Program-made: the position numbers and the translations under genes | NCBI GenBank assembly: GCA_024811115.1 | Contig: JAKOGH010000005.1 | Coordinates: 744,001-808,000 of the forward strand | Source of the DNA: Terana coerulea | Taxonomy: Eukaryota; Basidiomycota; Agaricomycetes; Polyporales; Phanerochaetaceae | DNA: 64,000 nucleotides | Direction of reading: 5' to 3' | Part shown: piece after piece, positions 46,136 to 58,470 of the stretch | Layout of the letters: each line of letters begins with the position of its first letter | Numbering within the stretch: position 1 is the first letter of the stretch | The notes under the pieces: model-generated | Seen by the model: only the letters and a program-made list of their open reading frames with translations | The model's database searches: none | Told to the model about the DNA's origin: nothing

Positions 46136-48229
46136 TCAATATATGCCAGTCTGCACGCACCACTCCTCGGATTCCCGCCGCGAAGGTATGTAAGCAGAGA
46201 ACCCGAACGAGTTCCCCAGGAAGCTCCCAGGATTGAAGACATGGCAGCCTTCGTATGTCATTTGGTAGCGATCATACTTGTCGGCGAGCACAACCTAATC
46301 CTGTCTCAGCTCGCGGCGCATAATAAAACATAGATAATCACGCACAGCGGTAGGCAGAGGGTATAGTCGCAGCGTGTGATCAAACTCGGGTAGAGCCGGT
46401 TGAATAGAGGTCGTCAAAGGCACCAAGTGACTCTGGTCGAGAATCGATTGAACCAGCTACGAGTGCATATATGAGGGCAAATAGTGGCTAGATAAAATCT
46501 CGAATACCCACATAGCGCTTCAGGTCATCCTCGCGTACGTCCGGCTTCACGCCCACTAAATTCCTGAGCATGCGCGCCATCACGTCCTCTCGAAATATGA
46601 CCATCTCTTGATCACAGAACTTGATTCTGCATGGGTTTGTGCCAAAGTGTATCTTTGGCACTCGGTTGCGGAGGCGCGTGGTGAAGGACGACAGGAGCGG
46701 GCGGCGCGGCAGGACGGTATTGACGGTGAGGTCTCTGGGACCGGGGACGAGTACGAAGTGTGTCTCGCGAGCGATGACGGGATGTCCTGCGATGAGATCC
46801 GCAAGCTCGTCAAAACCGTCTGCATATATGCGCTCTGAGCGGGTGATATGACCAAGTCAACGACGCCAACATGCCTTGGTATCGTCTAATCTCCCGTGCG
46901 TTGCCCTGAGCGACGCCTTTCGAGCTGAAGTTACCGCAGAGGACGATCACCATCGGGATGAATTGGTTCTCGACGCAGTTCTCAAAGAGTTTCCTCAGCC
47001 CCCGCATCGTATTGGGCTGATCCAGCCACACATCCGACAGGACGAAGAACCTGCCGTCTGGATGGTCCGTGCGCAACCGAGCTGCAAGTTGGTTCTGTCA
47101 TATGGCATATAGTTCAGTATATTCCTGGAGTAGGAATTGGACGCGTACATCTTCGGCGAGCGTCGTTGCGCCCTTGCCTAGAAAGTCAATATGGCCGTAT
47201 ATCGATCGCGCAGCTTCGCGACTTTCGCATGGCGGGTGACCGATGGCTATGACGAGCAGAGTAGCCTCTTCAGTATAGTCGCCCTCAATCAAAGCAAAGC
47301 AGCCATCCGTGAATAAACCTTCGCTCGGTTGGTCCTAGGGAATGCGTGAGCTGACACATGTTTTGATACCGTAAGATAGTTCACACCAGTTGCGAGAAGT
47401 CAAGCTCGACAGGGCCATCTTCATCCTCTAGGCATAGCTTGCCTTCTTTGTTGTGGGACAGCATGCCGAAAAGTAGAAATCGTTGGCCCGCACGACCCAA
47501 TAGCTGCTTCGTAGAGCGTAGCTAGAACAACAGTCAGCTTGAGCTATCCGCATATATCGAGTTTGCTTTGTACAGTAAGTAAGTGCTCTCTGTCTCTTGA
47601 AGCAATCGTAGAGGGAGAGAAGTGGTCGTTCCGTAGAACCGTTTGCTTGATGATGTTCAGCCGATTCCGGACGGCCGAGATGCGAGAGTCTGCGGAGCCA
47701 GACGCGGTCAGCGGCCCTGAGACCCTACCAAATTTTCAACGACTGCATGCTGTGGAATATGAGGTGTTCTCACCTCTCAAACGAGCTTCGCTCCGTCGAC
47801 CAATTCCACAGCGGCATCTCAAATGCGTCTATGACATACAGATGGCTCTCGGGGTCGAAGAAGTCGTCTTCGCCACCACCACCTCCTCCTTCCTGGAACG
47901 TATCATACACTCTTCGTAGAATCTCAACGGAAATTTTCATCTGTGCATCTGTGAGCATGGTCAACGCGACCCCGGTGTCCTGGCACATCCGTAAGACACG
48001 CACCGTCCTGCTTGTTGTATTCTTTCGCTATCCACTCGACAGACTGCTCCACATCCTCATCTGCAATCTCATGTCGGTCGAGGATGTCCTCGATAAACTC
48101 CAGCGCCTCAGGCCCGAGCGAATGGCTGTATTTCCTGAAGACCTGTGCAACATCGGTAAGATGAACTGGGTTTGCAGGACACTGAGCTGCACCCGCCTTG
48201 ATGATCACCCTCTGCCTCGGATCGGCCAT
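46136..48229 (-). CDS. DPB2: DNA polymerase epsilon subunit B
   Basis: Ten exons on the minus strand: 48197-48229, 48004-48142, 47774-47948, 47574-47724, 47387-47521, 47149-47334, 46875-47094, 46512-46819, 46346-46456 and 46136-46294, giving 538 aa, all in phase. This is the second subunit of the leading-strand replicase and helps load the CMG helicase. The N-terminal helical domain reads [20 protein letters not shown]. Then come an OB fold and an inactive calcineurin-like phosphoesterase domain ([75 protein letters not shown]). Two introns appear to have GC instead of GT donors (46874 and 48196). Confidence 0.93.
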
Positions 48230-49014
48230 GGTAATATAGATTCAATATTAGGATCAACAAGAGTGTTAGTAGGCCAGAAGGTGAGGTAGGTGGTGGTGGT
48301 TCTGTCTAAGTTCGACGCGACGCGACTCGGACGCGAACCCATGACGCGCGTGGCATGGGCGCTCGAATGAGAGCCTCTGGTGGCTCTTCAGCAAGGCTTG
48401 TCATGCAAAGCTGCTCGGCCCGAGGATGCGATTCAAGGACCATGTCTTCTGCAGTGATTATTCTGGCTCGCTCATACTTGGGGTATGGGGATTGTTTGCT
48501 TTCAATTTTAATTGTATCTACGACAGCGCCAACCTAGATATAATACCCACTCGCCCCATGGGCGAAGCACCAACGAACGCAAAGACTGACTATAGCTACT
48601 AGGTACTAAGCAAGGTATCAATAAATAATAAATCACCACAGCACTGCGATGAACGTCTCAACATGCGACCAAAGCAGCTTGCGATCGGCATATATGAGAG
48701 CGATGCGAATTAGAAGGTATCATGCCAGTACGCGCCGGGTCGGGCGCGGCATTAAGTCGTAACGTAGCGTGGGCACTGTATCGTATCAAGTGTACGGAAG
48801 CAATGTGATGAGGATGTGTGTGCGGAGGATGGGTGGATCCGAGTGTGTCATGAGCGAATGATATCTAAAGCAATGCAACAGGGGCGAAACGTGGGATGCG
48901 CGCGGCCGGGGAATGTTGAGTGAAACAGCAAGAGGTCGTCGTCGTCCGCCGGGGAGCGTCCGGTGGCGTGGAGGTATCCTATACGTGAGGGGGGATTCGT
49001 TGTACGATGGTCGC
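48230..49014. other. Upstream region of DPB2
   Basis: It lies between DPB2 and the end of the VTT gene, both on the minus strand. No gene model is supported. A run of short palindromic CGACGCGACTCGGACGCG-like sequence occurs near 48310-48340. Confidence 0.45.
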
Positions 49015-50620
49015 TTAGAGCGGGAGACTCGCGTTTTTCTCCGAAACGAGCACCTCGAGCTCCTTGCGGTTGCGCGAAGCTTCCCGGCGCGCTCGCGAGC
49101 GCGAGGGCGCACGTATCCTCTCCCGCCACTCCTTGACCCATGCCCACCTCGGCGCCCGCTCTTCGTCCAACAGCTCCGTCATGTCAGCCTCTGCTGACGA
49201 AGAGTGCGACACCAGCGCCTGGAGGCGGTTCCGGCCAAGAATCGGCGCCAAAGACAGGATCGAGAGGAAGACGAGTTTGAGCAGAATCTCGGGCGACGTC
49301 AGCAGCGACTGCACGCTCTGCTGTGTCGGTGATGGCGTGGTCGCCACAGTCTGGAGGATGTCGCCAATCTGGCAGGTGACGGCGGTCCAGGGCAGGGACC
49401 CGATGAACGAGCCGAGGAAACAGTCCTTCAGGGCGACTCCACATACTCCACACGCGATGTTGATGCCCGACCAAGGCACGACACCGACGAGGCGGAGAAT
49501 TGAGAGGCGGACCCAAGGTGACGACTGTGGCTTGCTGCTGCTGCGGGAGCCCTCAATCGCGCTGCGCGTCAGGTCGAGGGCTTTCGGGAAGAGTTTCACT
49601 ATGTAGGGCGCTAATGGCGCGGCGAGAAGGCTCGCGAAGATTGATCCGAACGTCGTCAGAAGGGTGAGGAGGACCGTGGCAAGCGCAGGCGAGAACAGCG
49701 CCCCGGCAAGCACGTTCTAAAATCATTGTCGTGTGATGAGCGTTCGAGTTCATAAAGAGGGGAAAAGAGGGGGAATAAAGCGCACGTACCCAGAGGACAC
49801 TACCTGGTATTGACCACGCGTGGTTCCATGCGACGACAACGGAGAGAACACCAATAACATGAGCCATAGGTGCAGCACCACTCTGACTGTAGCCGTGCAA
49901 TTCTCGCCCTAGCTGCGCAAGGTCCGTGAGATTGCGCGGCCAGGCGGTGGTGATTGGGAGGGTGGCGAGGCAGGTCAGCACGAGCGCAGTCGACAGCGGC
50001 AGCATGGCAATAACGAAGAACACAGGAGCATGAACCTATACACAATAACATCAAGTCAGCCGCGAATGAGACAGACACTAATGAGACATACTGATGGTGT
50101 ACCCTGCCACCACGAGGTCGCTTTCGGTGCAGCCTTCTCAGAGTATGCTTCGCCAAAGGTGGCGACGACGGGAGAGGATATGGGCAGGATAGAATCCTCC
50201 GTTGAGATGCTCGTCCGACTAAGCCGGGGCGAAGACGGCGTCGAGGGGTACGGGGACTCCTTCTGGGCGACGTGTATGAGCTCCATGAAGCGGGAGTAGA
50301 GCTCGACAAAGGTAGCCTTGGCGAGCAGCTTGTGAGTCGGTGTGGGCTTTGGGATCTCGAGGGCCAGCGCGAGTTCCTTCTGCATACTGGGCGTGTTCAC
50401 CGGCGAGGGCGTGAGACAAGGTGGTGGGAGATCAGAGTTGGACCTGCGGCGCCCTAGAGAGTTGAGCGTGAGGGGCGGGCGCACATTCGTTGATGATGCT
50501 CGATGGCGGTGGGGAGAGGAGGAGGAGCGAGGCAGGCCATCTCGCTCGGTGGGAGTGTTTGAGGAGGCTCGCCGAAACCTGGCGCGTCCACCTTTACCAG
50601 CCAGCTTTGCTCTGCGGCAT
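49015..50620 (-). CDS. TVP38/TMEM41-type membrane protein (VTT/SNARE-associated domain)
   Basis: Exons on the minus strand: 50092 to about 50620, 49790-50035 and 49015-49716. The VTT core is clear: FVIAMLPLSTALVLTCLATL, WNHAWSIPGSVLWNVLAGAL, FGSIFASLLAAPLAPYIVK, RLSILRLVGVVPWSGINIAC and FLGSFIGSLPWTAVTCQIGD. Proteins of this group (Tvp38, TMEM41B, VMP1, DedA) sit in Golgi or ER membranes and act in vesicle traffic and phospholipid scrambling. The N-terminus is long, Ser/Pro-rich and disordered. The C-terminus is basic. The start is uncertain: ATG at 50618-50620 joins the main frame only with a one-base change near 50595-50612. A later in-frame Met (before QKELALALEIPKP) is the alternative. 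Confidence 0.82.
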
Positions 50621-51174
50621 CTCGGCAAACGCCCGACCCGAGGTCAACCGTATTACGTGTAGCGCCGGGAGTGGCAAGCCGGACAGCACCTTTGTCACTC
50701 CGTCTGCGACCGACATGTCCGGCTCCGTCAGCCCCGCTCGGTCAGCCGCCCTCACACACCCCCTAGTCTGGGTTTCACAGTGCGCGATCGCGAGCGGGCT
50801 GGCCGGGCGCGCAACAAATGACGACCGAGTCAGGCTTAGCGCAGCGCACATAATTGCCTCTTACACACAGGAAATACACTTTGGCTTTCTTCTCACACGC
50901 ACTACTCGCACAACAGATGCATCCAAGAGTATTGTTAGGCATCAGCTACCTGGTGCCGCACAATCAGACCAGAAACATCTTCGCAGCGTGCCATCGATGA
51001 TCCTCCAATGGACCACCTGAGGACGCTTGCGATAGACTCGAGGCCCGCGTTTACTCGGGCGGGGATAGCATGGCATCGGAACCGGATAGAGAAATGCATA
51101 GATACAGGGGATGCATGGAGTCATGAAGAGTCGGCGGGCCCGTCCGCCCCAGGAAGGAAGAAGAATGATTTGAT
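50621..51174. other. Intergenic region
   Basis: It lies between the VTT gene start and the RPL36 3' end. It holds no convincing gene. Confidence 0.5.
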
Positions 51175-51675
51175 TTAGTGACCGGCCCTGCGGCTCTCCT
51201 GGATAACGCTGCTGAGCTCTTCGAGCTTGCGCTTTGAGCGCAGGAGAGTGCCCAACTGTTATAGTTGCATTAGACATTCGTTAGTGCAGAGTAGAGCCTT
51301 ATGGACATACCCGCTTCTTGCTCAGCTTCCTGGCCTTCTTGTCCTATAATGCACCCAAATGGATCAGCTTGCTGAAACCAAGTAACACAACTCATCAGCA
51401 CGCACCTTGGAGTTCCTCAGCAACTCCATGACCCGACGCTCGTATGGCGCGAAACCAGCAACCTCCCGGACAACGGAGCGGACGAACTTTGTCCTCTGGG
51501 ACTGAACGCCCTTCTTGTGGCTGGGCTTGACCTGCTTCTCAATGGCAGTCGTGGGGTAGCCCGTGTTGAGGCCGACGCGGAGGTCTACAGCATAAATGAC
51601 ACAGATTTTGCACGATCAGCATTTCGTACTACGCTGTGGCATAGTTTGAGCATCATACGCACTGGAACGGGCCAT
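51175..51675 (-). CDS. RPL36: 60S ribosomal protein eL36
   Basis: Four exons on the minus strand: 51663-51675, 51406-51584, 51311-51343 and 51175-51255, giving 101 aa. The protein starts [16 protein letters not shown] and continues [59 protein letters not shown] and ends [15 protein letters not shown]. This is the universal eL36 pattern, a small basic protein of the large ribosomal subunit. The first exon codes for only four residues and one base, which is common for fungal ribosomal protein genes. No frame break. Confidence 0.95.
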
Positions 51676-51968
51676 TTTTCTTGAGTCTTGAGGGTGCCTT
51701 GCTTGCGTTCTGGCCTACACAACGACGAATCGCCGACGGGCGGCAAATCCGGTGGCTTGGGCCTGTACAGTCTGATGTTACATAACCATTTCTCACGATC
51801 CCGACACTTTCGGCGTCTAATTCATTCCGCTCCAGGGCGCATCACGATGCGCGAACGCATCCAAATAGGAAACCAAAATACATACAGGAGCCCGCGGAAC
51901 GGAGTCCAAATGGACAGAAATTACTATAAACTGTAGGAGAGAGAAACGATAATATACGTATGTACAGA
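51676..51968. promoter_or_regulatory. RPL36 promoter region
   Basis: 293 bp between the RPL36 start and the casein kinase 2 beta stop. I see no strong ribosomal-gene motif. Confidence 0.4.
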
Positions 51969-53552
51969 TCAGTAAGCAGCCGCGACGCGAGAAGGAATCC
52001 ATTGCCGAACAACCTTCACTCGGGAGTTGGTATCGTGCTGCAACATCTGAGCAGCCAACGAGGAAGAGCTGACGGGACTGAGAGCATCGCGAGGTGTGCG
52101 CGGGGCAGCGCTCGAAGGAGGGGACATTGTTGTCGCGTCGCGCGACATCGCGTGCCCCCTCATTCGGCCGTGTTCTCGCCTGCCTGCATCGTCGTCCTCC
52201 TCTTCCTCCTCTTCCTCTTCGTCGTCGTCATCGTCCTGACCATCCTGAGTATATCCTTAGCCATTAGATACCCAGCACAAAAGTATATTAATGGGCGCAC
52301 CGGATCGAAGTCTTCCATGGGTCTATCCTGATCATGTTCGTCTTCCTCATCATCGTAGTCCTCCTCGTCCTCATAAAACCGACCTCGCCAATCCACCAAG
52401 TCTAGTTCATCTGCGCTATGAGGTCGCATTCGCATCCATTGCATTCTCGGGCCACACTTCGCCAACTCGCTGACCCTAAAGCCGTAAATCTTTGGCTGGT
52501 AGATCCTACCCTCAGGCTTCTTTTGTCCGCCGTGAGGGTTGGGATTGCTGAACGCTGGTTGCTCGGGCAGATTCTCATTGGAGGAATGTGGTGAGACTTG
52601 TGGCGAAGGCTTGTAGAACGGCGCGGGGGCGAGCTCCCGGTAACTCTGGAAGAACAGGTGCGCAAACGTAGTGCCAAAGAACGCGCCTTGACATTCCTCA
52701 GTATCTCAGCATGGTCAAACAGCGTGATCCTCACCATCTACTCCTTGGAAACGACTACTTGGTGGCGCATAGATGTCATTGCAGTTCGGGCAGTATAGCT
52801 TCACCGTGTCGTAACCAGGGAGGTCAGATCTGCCACAGGGAACGACGTGCATGCCATTGCAGAAGACGCGAGGACATGAGCCAAATGTTCCGTTCTCGTA
52901 CTTGTCAACCTATTGGCAGATGCATACCGTAAGACGTGAGCACAGCCACCAAACGGACATGGCGTACCATAGCTTGCAGTCCCACTCGTGTCAAGATGAA
53001 GCGTTGGTGCACAAGGCCGTACAGGAGTTCTGCCGAGGTTTCCACAATGGAGACATCTGGTATTTTGGAGGTTTCTTCGTCTGTAACCGATGTCAAAGTG
53101 ACGGCCAGACGACAATGTGAAGGCAATGCGTACCTGGCTCAACATCCAGCACCATTTCCATCGCTTCCCTCCAGAAGGGCACCATGGCGTTCAGCCCCGT
53201 CAGATTGAAGTCATCCTCGATAAAGTCCTCGGTAACCTCGCAGAAATATTCATGGCCAGGGAGCGAACAGAACCAGCTAATCCAGGTCAACGTCGACGTC
53301 GGTGTAGATGAGCCTATACAGAAACAGCCACTCAGTACTCCGCCACTTTAGATTCCATGGAAAGAGGGAATCGCGTGCATGGGCACAGCGTCGGGAATAC
53401 GCATACGCACTGTATTCTTCCTCTCCTTCCTGCGCCTCGTGCATAACCTCGTCTCCCTCCCCCACGCCGCTAATCCCCTCCTCGGCATCCTCGTACTCTC
53501 CCTCCAGCGCGTCCACGTAATAAGTTTCCTCCTCCGTCGGCCTACGGGACAT
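51969..53552 (-). CDS. CKB1: Casein kinase 2 beta (regulatory) subunit
   Basis: Six exons on the minus strand: 53411-53552, 53134-53313, 52968-53080, 52735-52909, 52301-52686 and 51969-52244, giving 423 aa, all in phase. The core is unmistakable: [47 protein letters not shown], the zinc-finger cysteines in [20 protein letters not shown] and [12 protein letters not shown], and [19 protein letters not shown]. It dimerises through the zinc ribbon and binds two catalytic alpha subunits. The protein is longer than usual. The N-terminus is acidic ([16 protein letters not shown]), and a C-terminal extension after [15 protein letters not shown] holds long Asp/Glu runs. Confidence 0.95.
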
Positions 53553-54036
53553 GACGACGGAGAGTGTATGAGGAGGTCAAGATGCAATGCAACGAGTGTC
53601 CGCTTGGCCTCAACAACGTGGCCGCCACGAGGGTTTCGAGGCAACACTTGCCAAATCGGTCGATACGACTCCGCTTGCCCCAGGGCGATTTGGAAAGCGA
53701 ACGAGATCAAACTAGAATATTGCACACGCTAGTATATGCTACACAAAGGGTGTACAGATCTAATAGGTAAACGCATCGACAAGTAGAGTATCGTTGACCA
53801 ATACAGCGCTGAGTCTACGCCCTGCAAAACGCTACAACCCAAACTCGCCGAGTGTAACTCCCCATCTAGGCTCGGGAGGTGGGCGCTGAGCGCTGCCGGC
53901 CAGACTCCAGGCACACGTCAATGCACCATGACTTCTCTTGCCAGAAGATGTGCAGCCAGATCTAAGGTGCTGATATTAAATTGCTTGGCACGCCATGACG
54001 ATGAAACTTTACGCACTATTCACAGTATGACCGTGA
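53553..54036. other. Intergenic region
   Basis: It lies between the casein kinase 2 beta start and the FEX stop. No supported gene or repeat. Confidence 0.5.
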
Positions 54037-55279
54037 TCACCGGTTGAATACGCATGTGACCGTCTCGCTAACATTCCCGGCCCAGTAAGAGGGTCCCAGA
54101 ATGACGAGGAGGAGACATTGACATGTTACCCAGCTCAGAGTAACATACAACCAGGCTCGCCCTGGTGTCAGCGCCGCGACCTCCGTAGCGAAAGTGCTGA
54201 CAGTAGTGAGACAGCCGCAGTATCCGTCTATGAGACCTTGCAATGCGTTGCAACCATTAAACGATGGCGGAGTCCTAGTGCTTTGAAGTACGTGGAACGT
54301 CCCAATGAGCGCAGTACCAGAGATGTTTGCAATGAAAGTACCCAGAGGGAATAGCTTTAAGCGAGGATTGACCTTGATGGAAAGAAGGTAGCGCGTGAGG
54401 GTGCCAGGAAAAGAGAACAAGACGGCGGCAGTAGCTTCGTGTCGGAAACTGGGGGACATGTGGAAGTAGGCTGGATACGCAGCGGCGTATACCATTACAG
54501 ATAAGACGGTCAAGGTGTTTCGCATCCACGGGCGGGGCGACCGTAGTTTGGGGATGAACGGCCCGGCGACCACCGCGAGGTGGGACCCAAACTCGACCGC
54601 AGAGAGCGCGATAGCAATGGTGAAGAGGGTTTTCCCCAGACCATCGATAACCTAAGATGAAGTGAGCGAGGGCCCAAGAGCTACATGCGTTAACATACGT
54701 CTCGGAGCCAGTCACGGTGGGCATGGGTGGGATTAAGCCATGAGGTGAAGACATCCAGCTGCCAGCTGGAGAATGTCGTTAACGAGCCACAGAAACCTGT
54801 GGTAATGGCGGTATATAATGGACCATAGCTGCGTGGCTTTTATTAATGGGCCAAGAAACCTGGATTCAAGCAACTCACAACTGGCCTATCGGCTCCTTCA
54901 GACCCAGGGCAAACCCCATCACGAAGCATCCTGCCGCTTGCACCCATGCTAGCGGAAATGTAGAGTGTCCGTCATAGGTCGTTAAAGCAAGCAGTCCCAC
55001 CCTCGCGAGAGCCCCGAATATGGAGGCGGGCATAAGGAGCGCGATGACATGAGGGGACAACGGATGGTAGATCTTGGCGGGTGGGAGGTCTTCCTCGCTG
55101 GGCGGTCTATCCACAGACGCTAATGATCTCGCATCTTGCATAGAGCCTCGACGCTCTAGCTCCTCGCTCACCCGCTTGTGAGGCGGAGGGAGGCGGGCGG
55201 GACTCTGACTCCCAGCCGTAACGGTCTTTTCATCCACCGACCCGGGCTGGGAGGCATTGCCGGGCTCGTCCGCTGCCAT
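54037..55279 (-). CDS. FEX1: Fluoride exporter FEX (two CrcB domains)
   Basis: Three exons on the minus strand: 54879-55279, 54699-54828 and 54037-54651, giving 381 aa. Fungal FEX is a fused pair of CrcB/Fluc halves that lets fluoride leave through the plasma membrane. Each half shows the selectivity segment: TAITTGFCGSLTTFSSW in half 1 and GLIDGYCGCLTTVSTFATE in half 2. Half 1 starts VIALLMPASIFGALARVGLL. Half 2 has PLGTFIANISGTALIGTFHV and a last helix VTLSWVTCQCLLLVILGPSY. The first 80 residues are a cytosolic, Ser/Pro-rich extension. The gene is intact. Confidence 0.94.
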
Positions 55280-56158
55280 GGTCCTCGAGCTTGAATGGTC
55301 GCCCTTGACAAGGGCTCGTACGATGAGGGCTCGGTGTGATGTGGGATTGAGCTGAAAACGACATCAGTGAGAATGCAAATATGCACACCGGAGCGGCAAG
55401 ACGGCAGCCGGCGGCACCCTCTGACGTCCCCGCCTTCCGCTTCTCGATGCGCGAAATCGATGCTTCGCAGTAGACTGAAGCTGTCGGCGTGCACAGGACT
55501 ATGCCCAAGAATTCCGGGCCATCGGTATATGGGAAACATAGATTTATATTATCAAGCAAGTACAGGGGAGCTGGAAATGTGAGAAGGAGCGAAGCTCGTA
55601 TCCCAGGGGGTGCCATAAGCACCAAGAACGAGCATTATAACCCTCAACTTGGTCTTGGTCCTGCCATTTAGCTGAACAGCGTGCTTTCATCTAGCTGACT
55701 GCCTGGGTAATAAAGGGACCGTGGTGTAAGATTGGAGGAACTGTAGAGTGCCCGGGCGCGGGTATAAAACAGCTGATTTAGGGCAGGGAGGCGGCACCTC
55801 GATAGTCGTGAGCTTTTATGGACCATATCAAGTGCACCGCTCATGAGCTCGCTCCCGCGCAGCACGATCGATTCATATGTACTTTGAAGGACGAGATCCG
55901 CCGGTGCCGGATGCAATTCCACGCCAGCGGGTCCGCAAGGCAAGCCACAAGCACTCGTCAACGTGCTGTGCCTCCTGCGACCACCCAAACATAGCCCAGC
56001 ATCAACACATGTGTTGTTAGCGTTAGCGTTTCCCTGACAGGAACGCTCACAGTCTCATAAAGACCTGTAAGTGAGATGACACCCTCGGCCAACCAGACCG
56101 TCCTTATATCGCTGCACTCCAGTTTCAGGTACAGACGGTCCCCCACCCCCTCGACGCC
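55280..56158. promoter_or_regulatory. Divergent region between FEX and a small membrane-protein gene
   Basis: 879 bp with no supported gene. A TATAAAA is present at about 55763-55769 on the plus strand, but it is about 390 bp from the nearest plus-strand start, so its role is unclear. Confidence 0.45.
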
Positions 56159-56732
56159 ATGCCGCCCGACTCGGCCCTCCCAACGTTCTACTGGGTGGTA
56201 TTTGGGTGGTATGAGCCGACCCTCGTGCTCGGAGGTTGCTTAGGTGCATTGCTCTTCCCAGAGCAGGTGAGCAGCCCACCCCATTGCACCGATAGGGGGA
56301 CTAACCGCAGCACCGCAGACTTACATCCAGCAAGCACCATGGCCTGACGGCGAAATCCCTGCAGGACCCCTTCCAAAAGCTGCAGTCGTAACGCTTCTCC
56401 AGCTCGCACACACAGTCGGACTGCTGGGGTCCATCAACGTCTTCATTCTCCGAGCGGCACGGAATCACCTATGGTCGCAGCCCGCGCTGCAAGAAAAGGT
56501 CGTCCGAGCACTGCTCACCCCGCTACTATTTGGCGACTTTCTCCACATAATCCTCACACTATGGGCAATTGGAGAAGAACGGTGGAATGTGCAGAAGTGG
56601 CAGGGGACGCTTTGGGTAACCATTGTCTCGGGGTTCACTCTCATGATCCCGCGCCTTGCGTGGCATCTTGGGGTAGGGCGGTACGTGGATAGTAGAGACG
56701 GACCTCGCGAACAACCCGACAAGAAGGGATGA
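56159..56732 (+). CDS. Small four-helix membrane protein, fungal, function unknown
   Basis: Two exons, 56159-56266 and 56319-56732, giving 173 aa. Hydrophobic segments are FYWVVFGWYEPTLVLGGCLG, AVVTLLQLAHTVGLLGSINV, VVRALLTPLLFGDFLHIILT and LWVTIVSGFTLMIPRLAWHL. The pattern (YW...YEP near the start, then FGDFLHI) matches a family of short fungal membrane proteins that I recall only as a domain of unknown function (DUF7704-like). No enzymatic motif is visible. The start ATG is preceded by a short divergent region and the intron is standard. Confidence 0.8.
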
Positions 56733-56978
56733 CCATGTCATGGGACTGAGAGAGGAGATTACAAGGGACACTATAGACAGCGCCAGAACTAATAGACCTG
56801 CGTACAGAAGAGCTGATTAATATGTGCTTCCAAGAGATGGTAGTGTATATTCGTCATATTAGATCAAGAACGAATCAAGGCGAACCGCATGCTCGTACGA
56901 GCTTTCAGTGGGCTCACTCAGGCCACTAGTTGAAATCATTCAGAACACAAAGGAAGAGATTGACTTACGGTATTTCAA

Positions 56979-58171
56979 TCATGATTTCTTCAACGCTTTG
57001 CGAGACGATCCTTGGGACTTCCTCGTCAGTGCGGGCCCAACCGGGCCTGCCTGCTCAGATGACTGAACGATGGGTTGGGCGGATACCCGCGCTATCCGTC
57101 TACGGTGATCCCACCAGTCTAGAATCCACGTCTGAAGAAGACCGAAGGCGGCAGAGGTCACCCAGTACAGCTGTATGCTCTGAAAATGAAAGTCAAATCC
57201 GTACTTCGGAACCTAGTTTCAGTCGAGACTCACCCCAGGCACCATGAGTGCAAATAAAATACGCCCCACGGACGCTATGCGCAACGTCGACTTGAATATA
57301 TTTCTCGGCTCAAGCACGGTTTCGCCTCTCGCGCGTCGCTTGGCCGTCCATTCCGCAACCTGCTGTTCCCGCAGCTTGGTCTCGGGAGTCATAAACAGCC
57401 TCGACGCATCGACGTTTGCGAACGTAAGAACACCAAGCACGATGGGTAGCGTTGCTGTCGGATCGCCGTGCGACAGAGAGGTAAGCGTCAAGAAGGACTC
57501 GGAGTCGAACACAGTCGGAGGCACGGTGGCGCGATTCAACATCATGGAGAATCCAACGAAGAGCGGTAGTTGTGTGAGCGGAGGGATAACCATGGTTGGC
57601 AGTATTGTGCATTTATGCTCCTTGCACAGTTCTTTCTGACGAGCTTGCAGCTGCTCACAGTATGAGCTGCATGTCTGACAACTGGAGTGTCTACGTACCA
57701 ATGGGCGAGCCCTTTTCGCGTGTTCGGCTATTGCTTCTTCCTTGTTTCCCCTAAATCCATCCCTTTTCATCTCCTTGTGCACTTGCTCGAGTATCCGAGG
57801 GCGTTCTTGGGTGAGCTGAGGTATGACAACTTCCTCCGTTTTCCATTGCCGTTTCTTGGCCTACGAAATCCATATCGTCAGAGTACAAGGCTGGATGTTA
57901 GTGAATGCTTGCTCACCCATATAGAAAATGGTACAGTGAATATCAGTCTGCTGGCAACAGTCAAGAAAATTATTGTCCCCGAGTACGGCGGAATGGACTC
58001 TGGGAAAGGGAGCGCAAGCGCAAGATCCAGAAACCCATCTGAGGCTTTTTCGATAGCTTCAGTGACGAATGTCCTAGGCTGATTTAACGGCCGACTGAGA
58101 ATGGATTGTCGTGTACCGTGTCGGACATGCTGCCTGGCAGCTCGGAGGCAAAGTTGGTAGGAGACCAACAT
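56979..58171 (-). CDS. COX18: Mitochondrial inner-membrane insertase COX18 (Oxa1 family)
   Basis: Four exons on the minus strand: 57917-58171, 57699-57860, 57234-57650 and 56979-57179, giving 344 aa in phase. Cox18 exports the C-terminal tail of cytochrome oxidase subunit 2 across the inner membrane. The Oxa1/YidC pattern is seen in SIPPYSGTIIFLTVASRLIF with TVPFSIW, PTMVIPPLTQLPLFVGFSMM, the large loop with SLSHGDPTATLPIVLGVLTF, RILFALMVPG and QLYWVTSAAFGLLQTWILD. The first residues are rich in Arg, Leu and Ser, as for a presequence. Lack of the long C-terminal coiled ribosome-binding tail of Oxa1 supports Cox18. Confidence 0.9.
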
Positions 58172-58470
58172 GAAATCGCGGTGAGGCAGACATCTCAAGC
58201 GCCGATTCTACGCGACCACAAAAAAATCTAACAAATCCCGGTGTCAGAACTTCCAGGTCTATAACATGCTGCGTTTTACTTCAACACCCGGTGTGAGATA
58301 TGTTACGCCTTCGCGGATGCAGCATGTCACATTGCGAGAGAGAAAAGATCATGGGTGGTGCTACAGGCATAACATAAAAACATGGTGGATGAAACCCTCT
58401 CGCAAAAACGGCCAGTCTAACCGGTCCAACCTCTCCAGTAGCCCCGTTGCTCCCAGAAACACTCCTCTGC

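Noticed and set aside
48786..49198. Several Arg/Ser-rich frames on both strands around the end of the VTT gene
   Set aside because: They are shadows of GC-rich coding and flanking sequence without family motifs or consistent splice sites.
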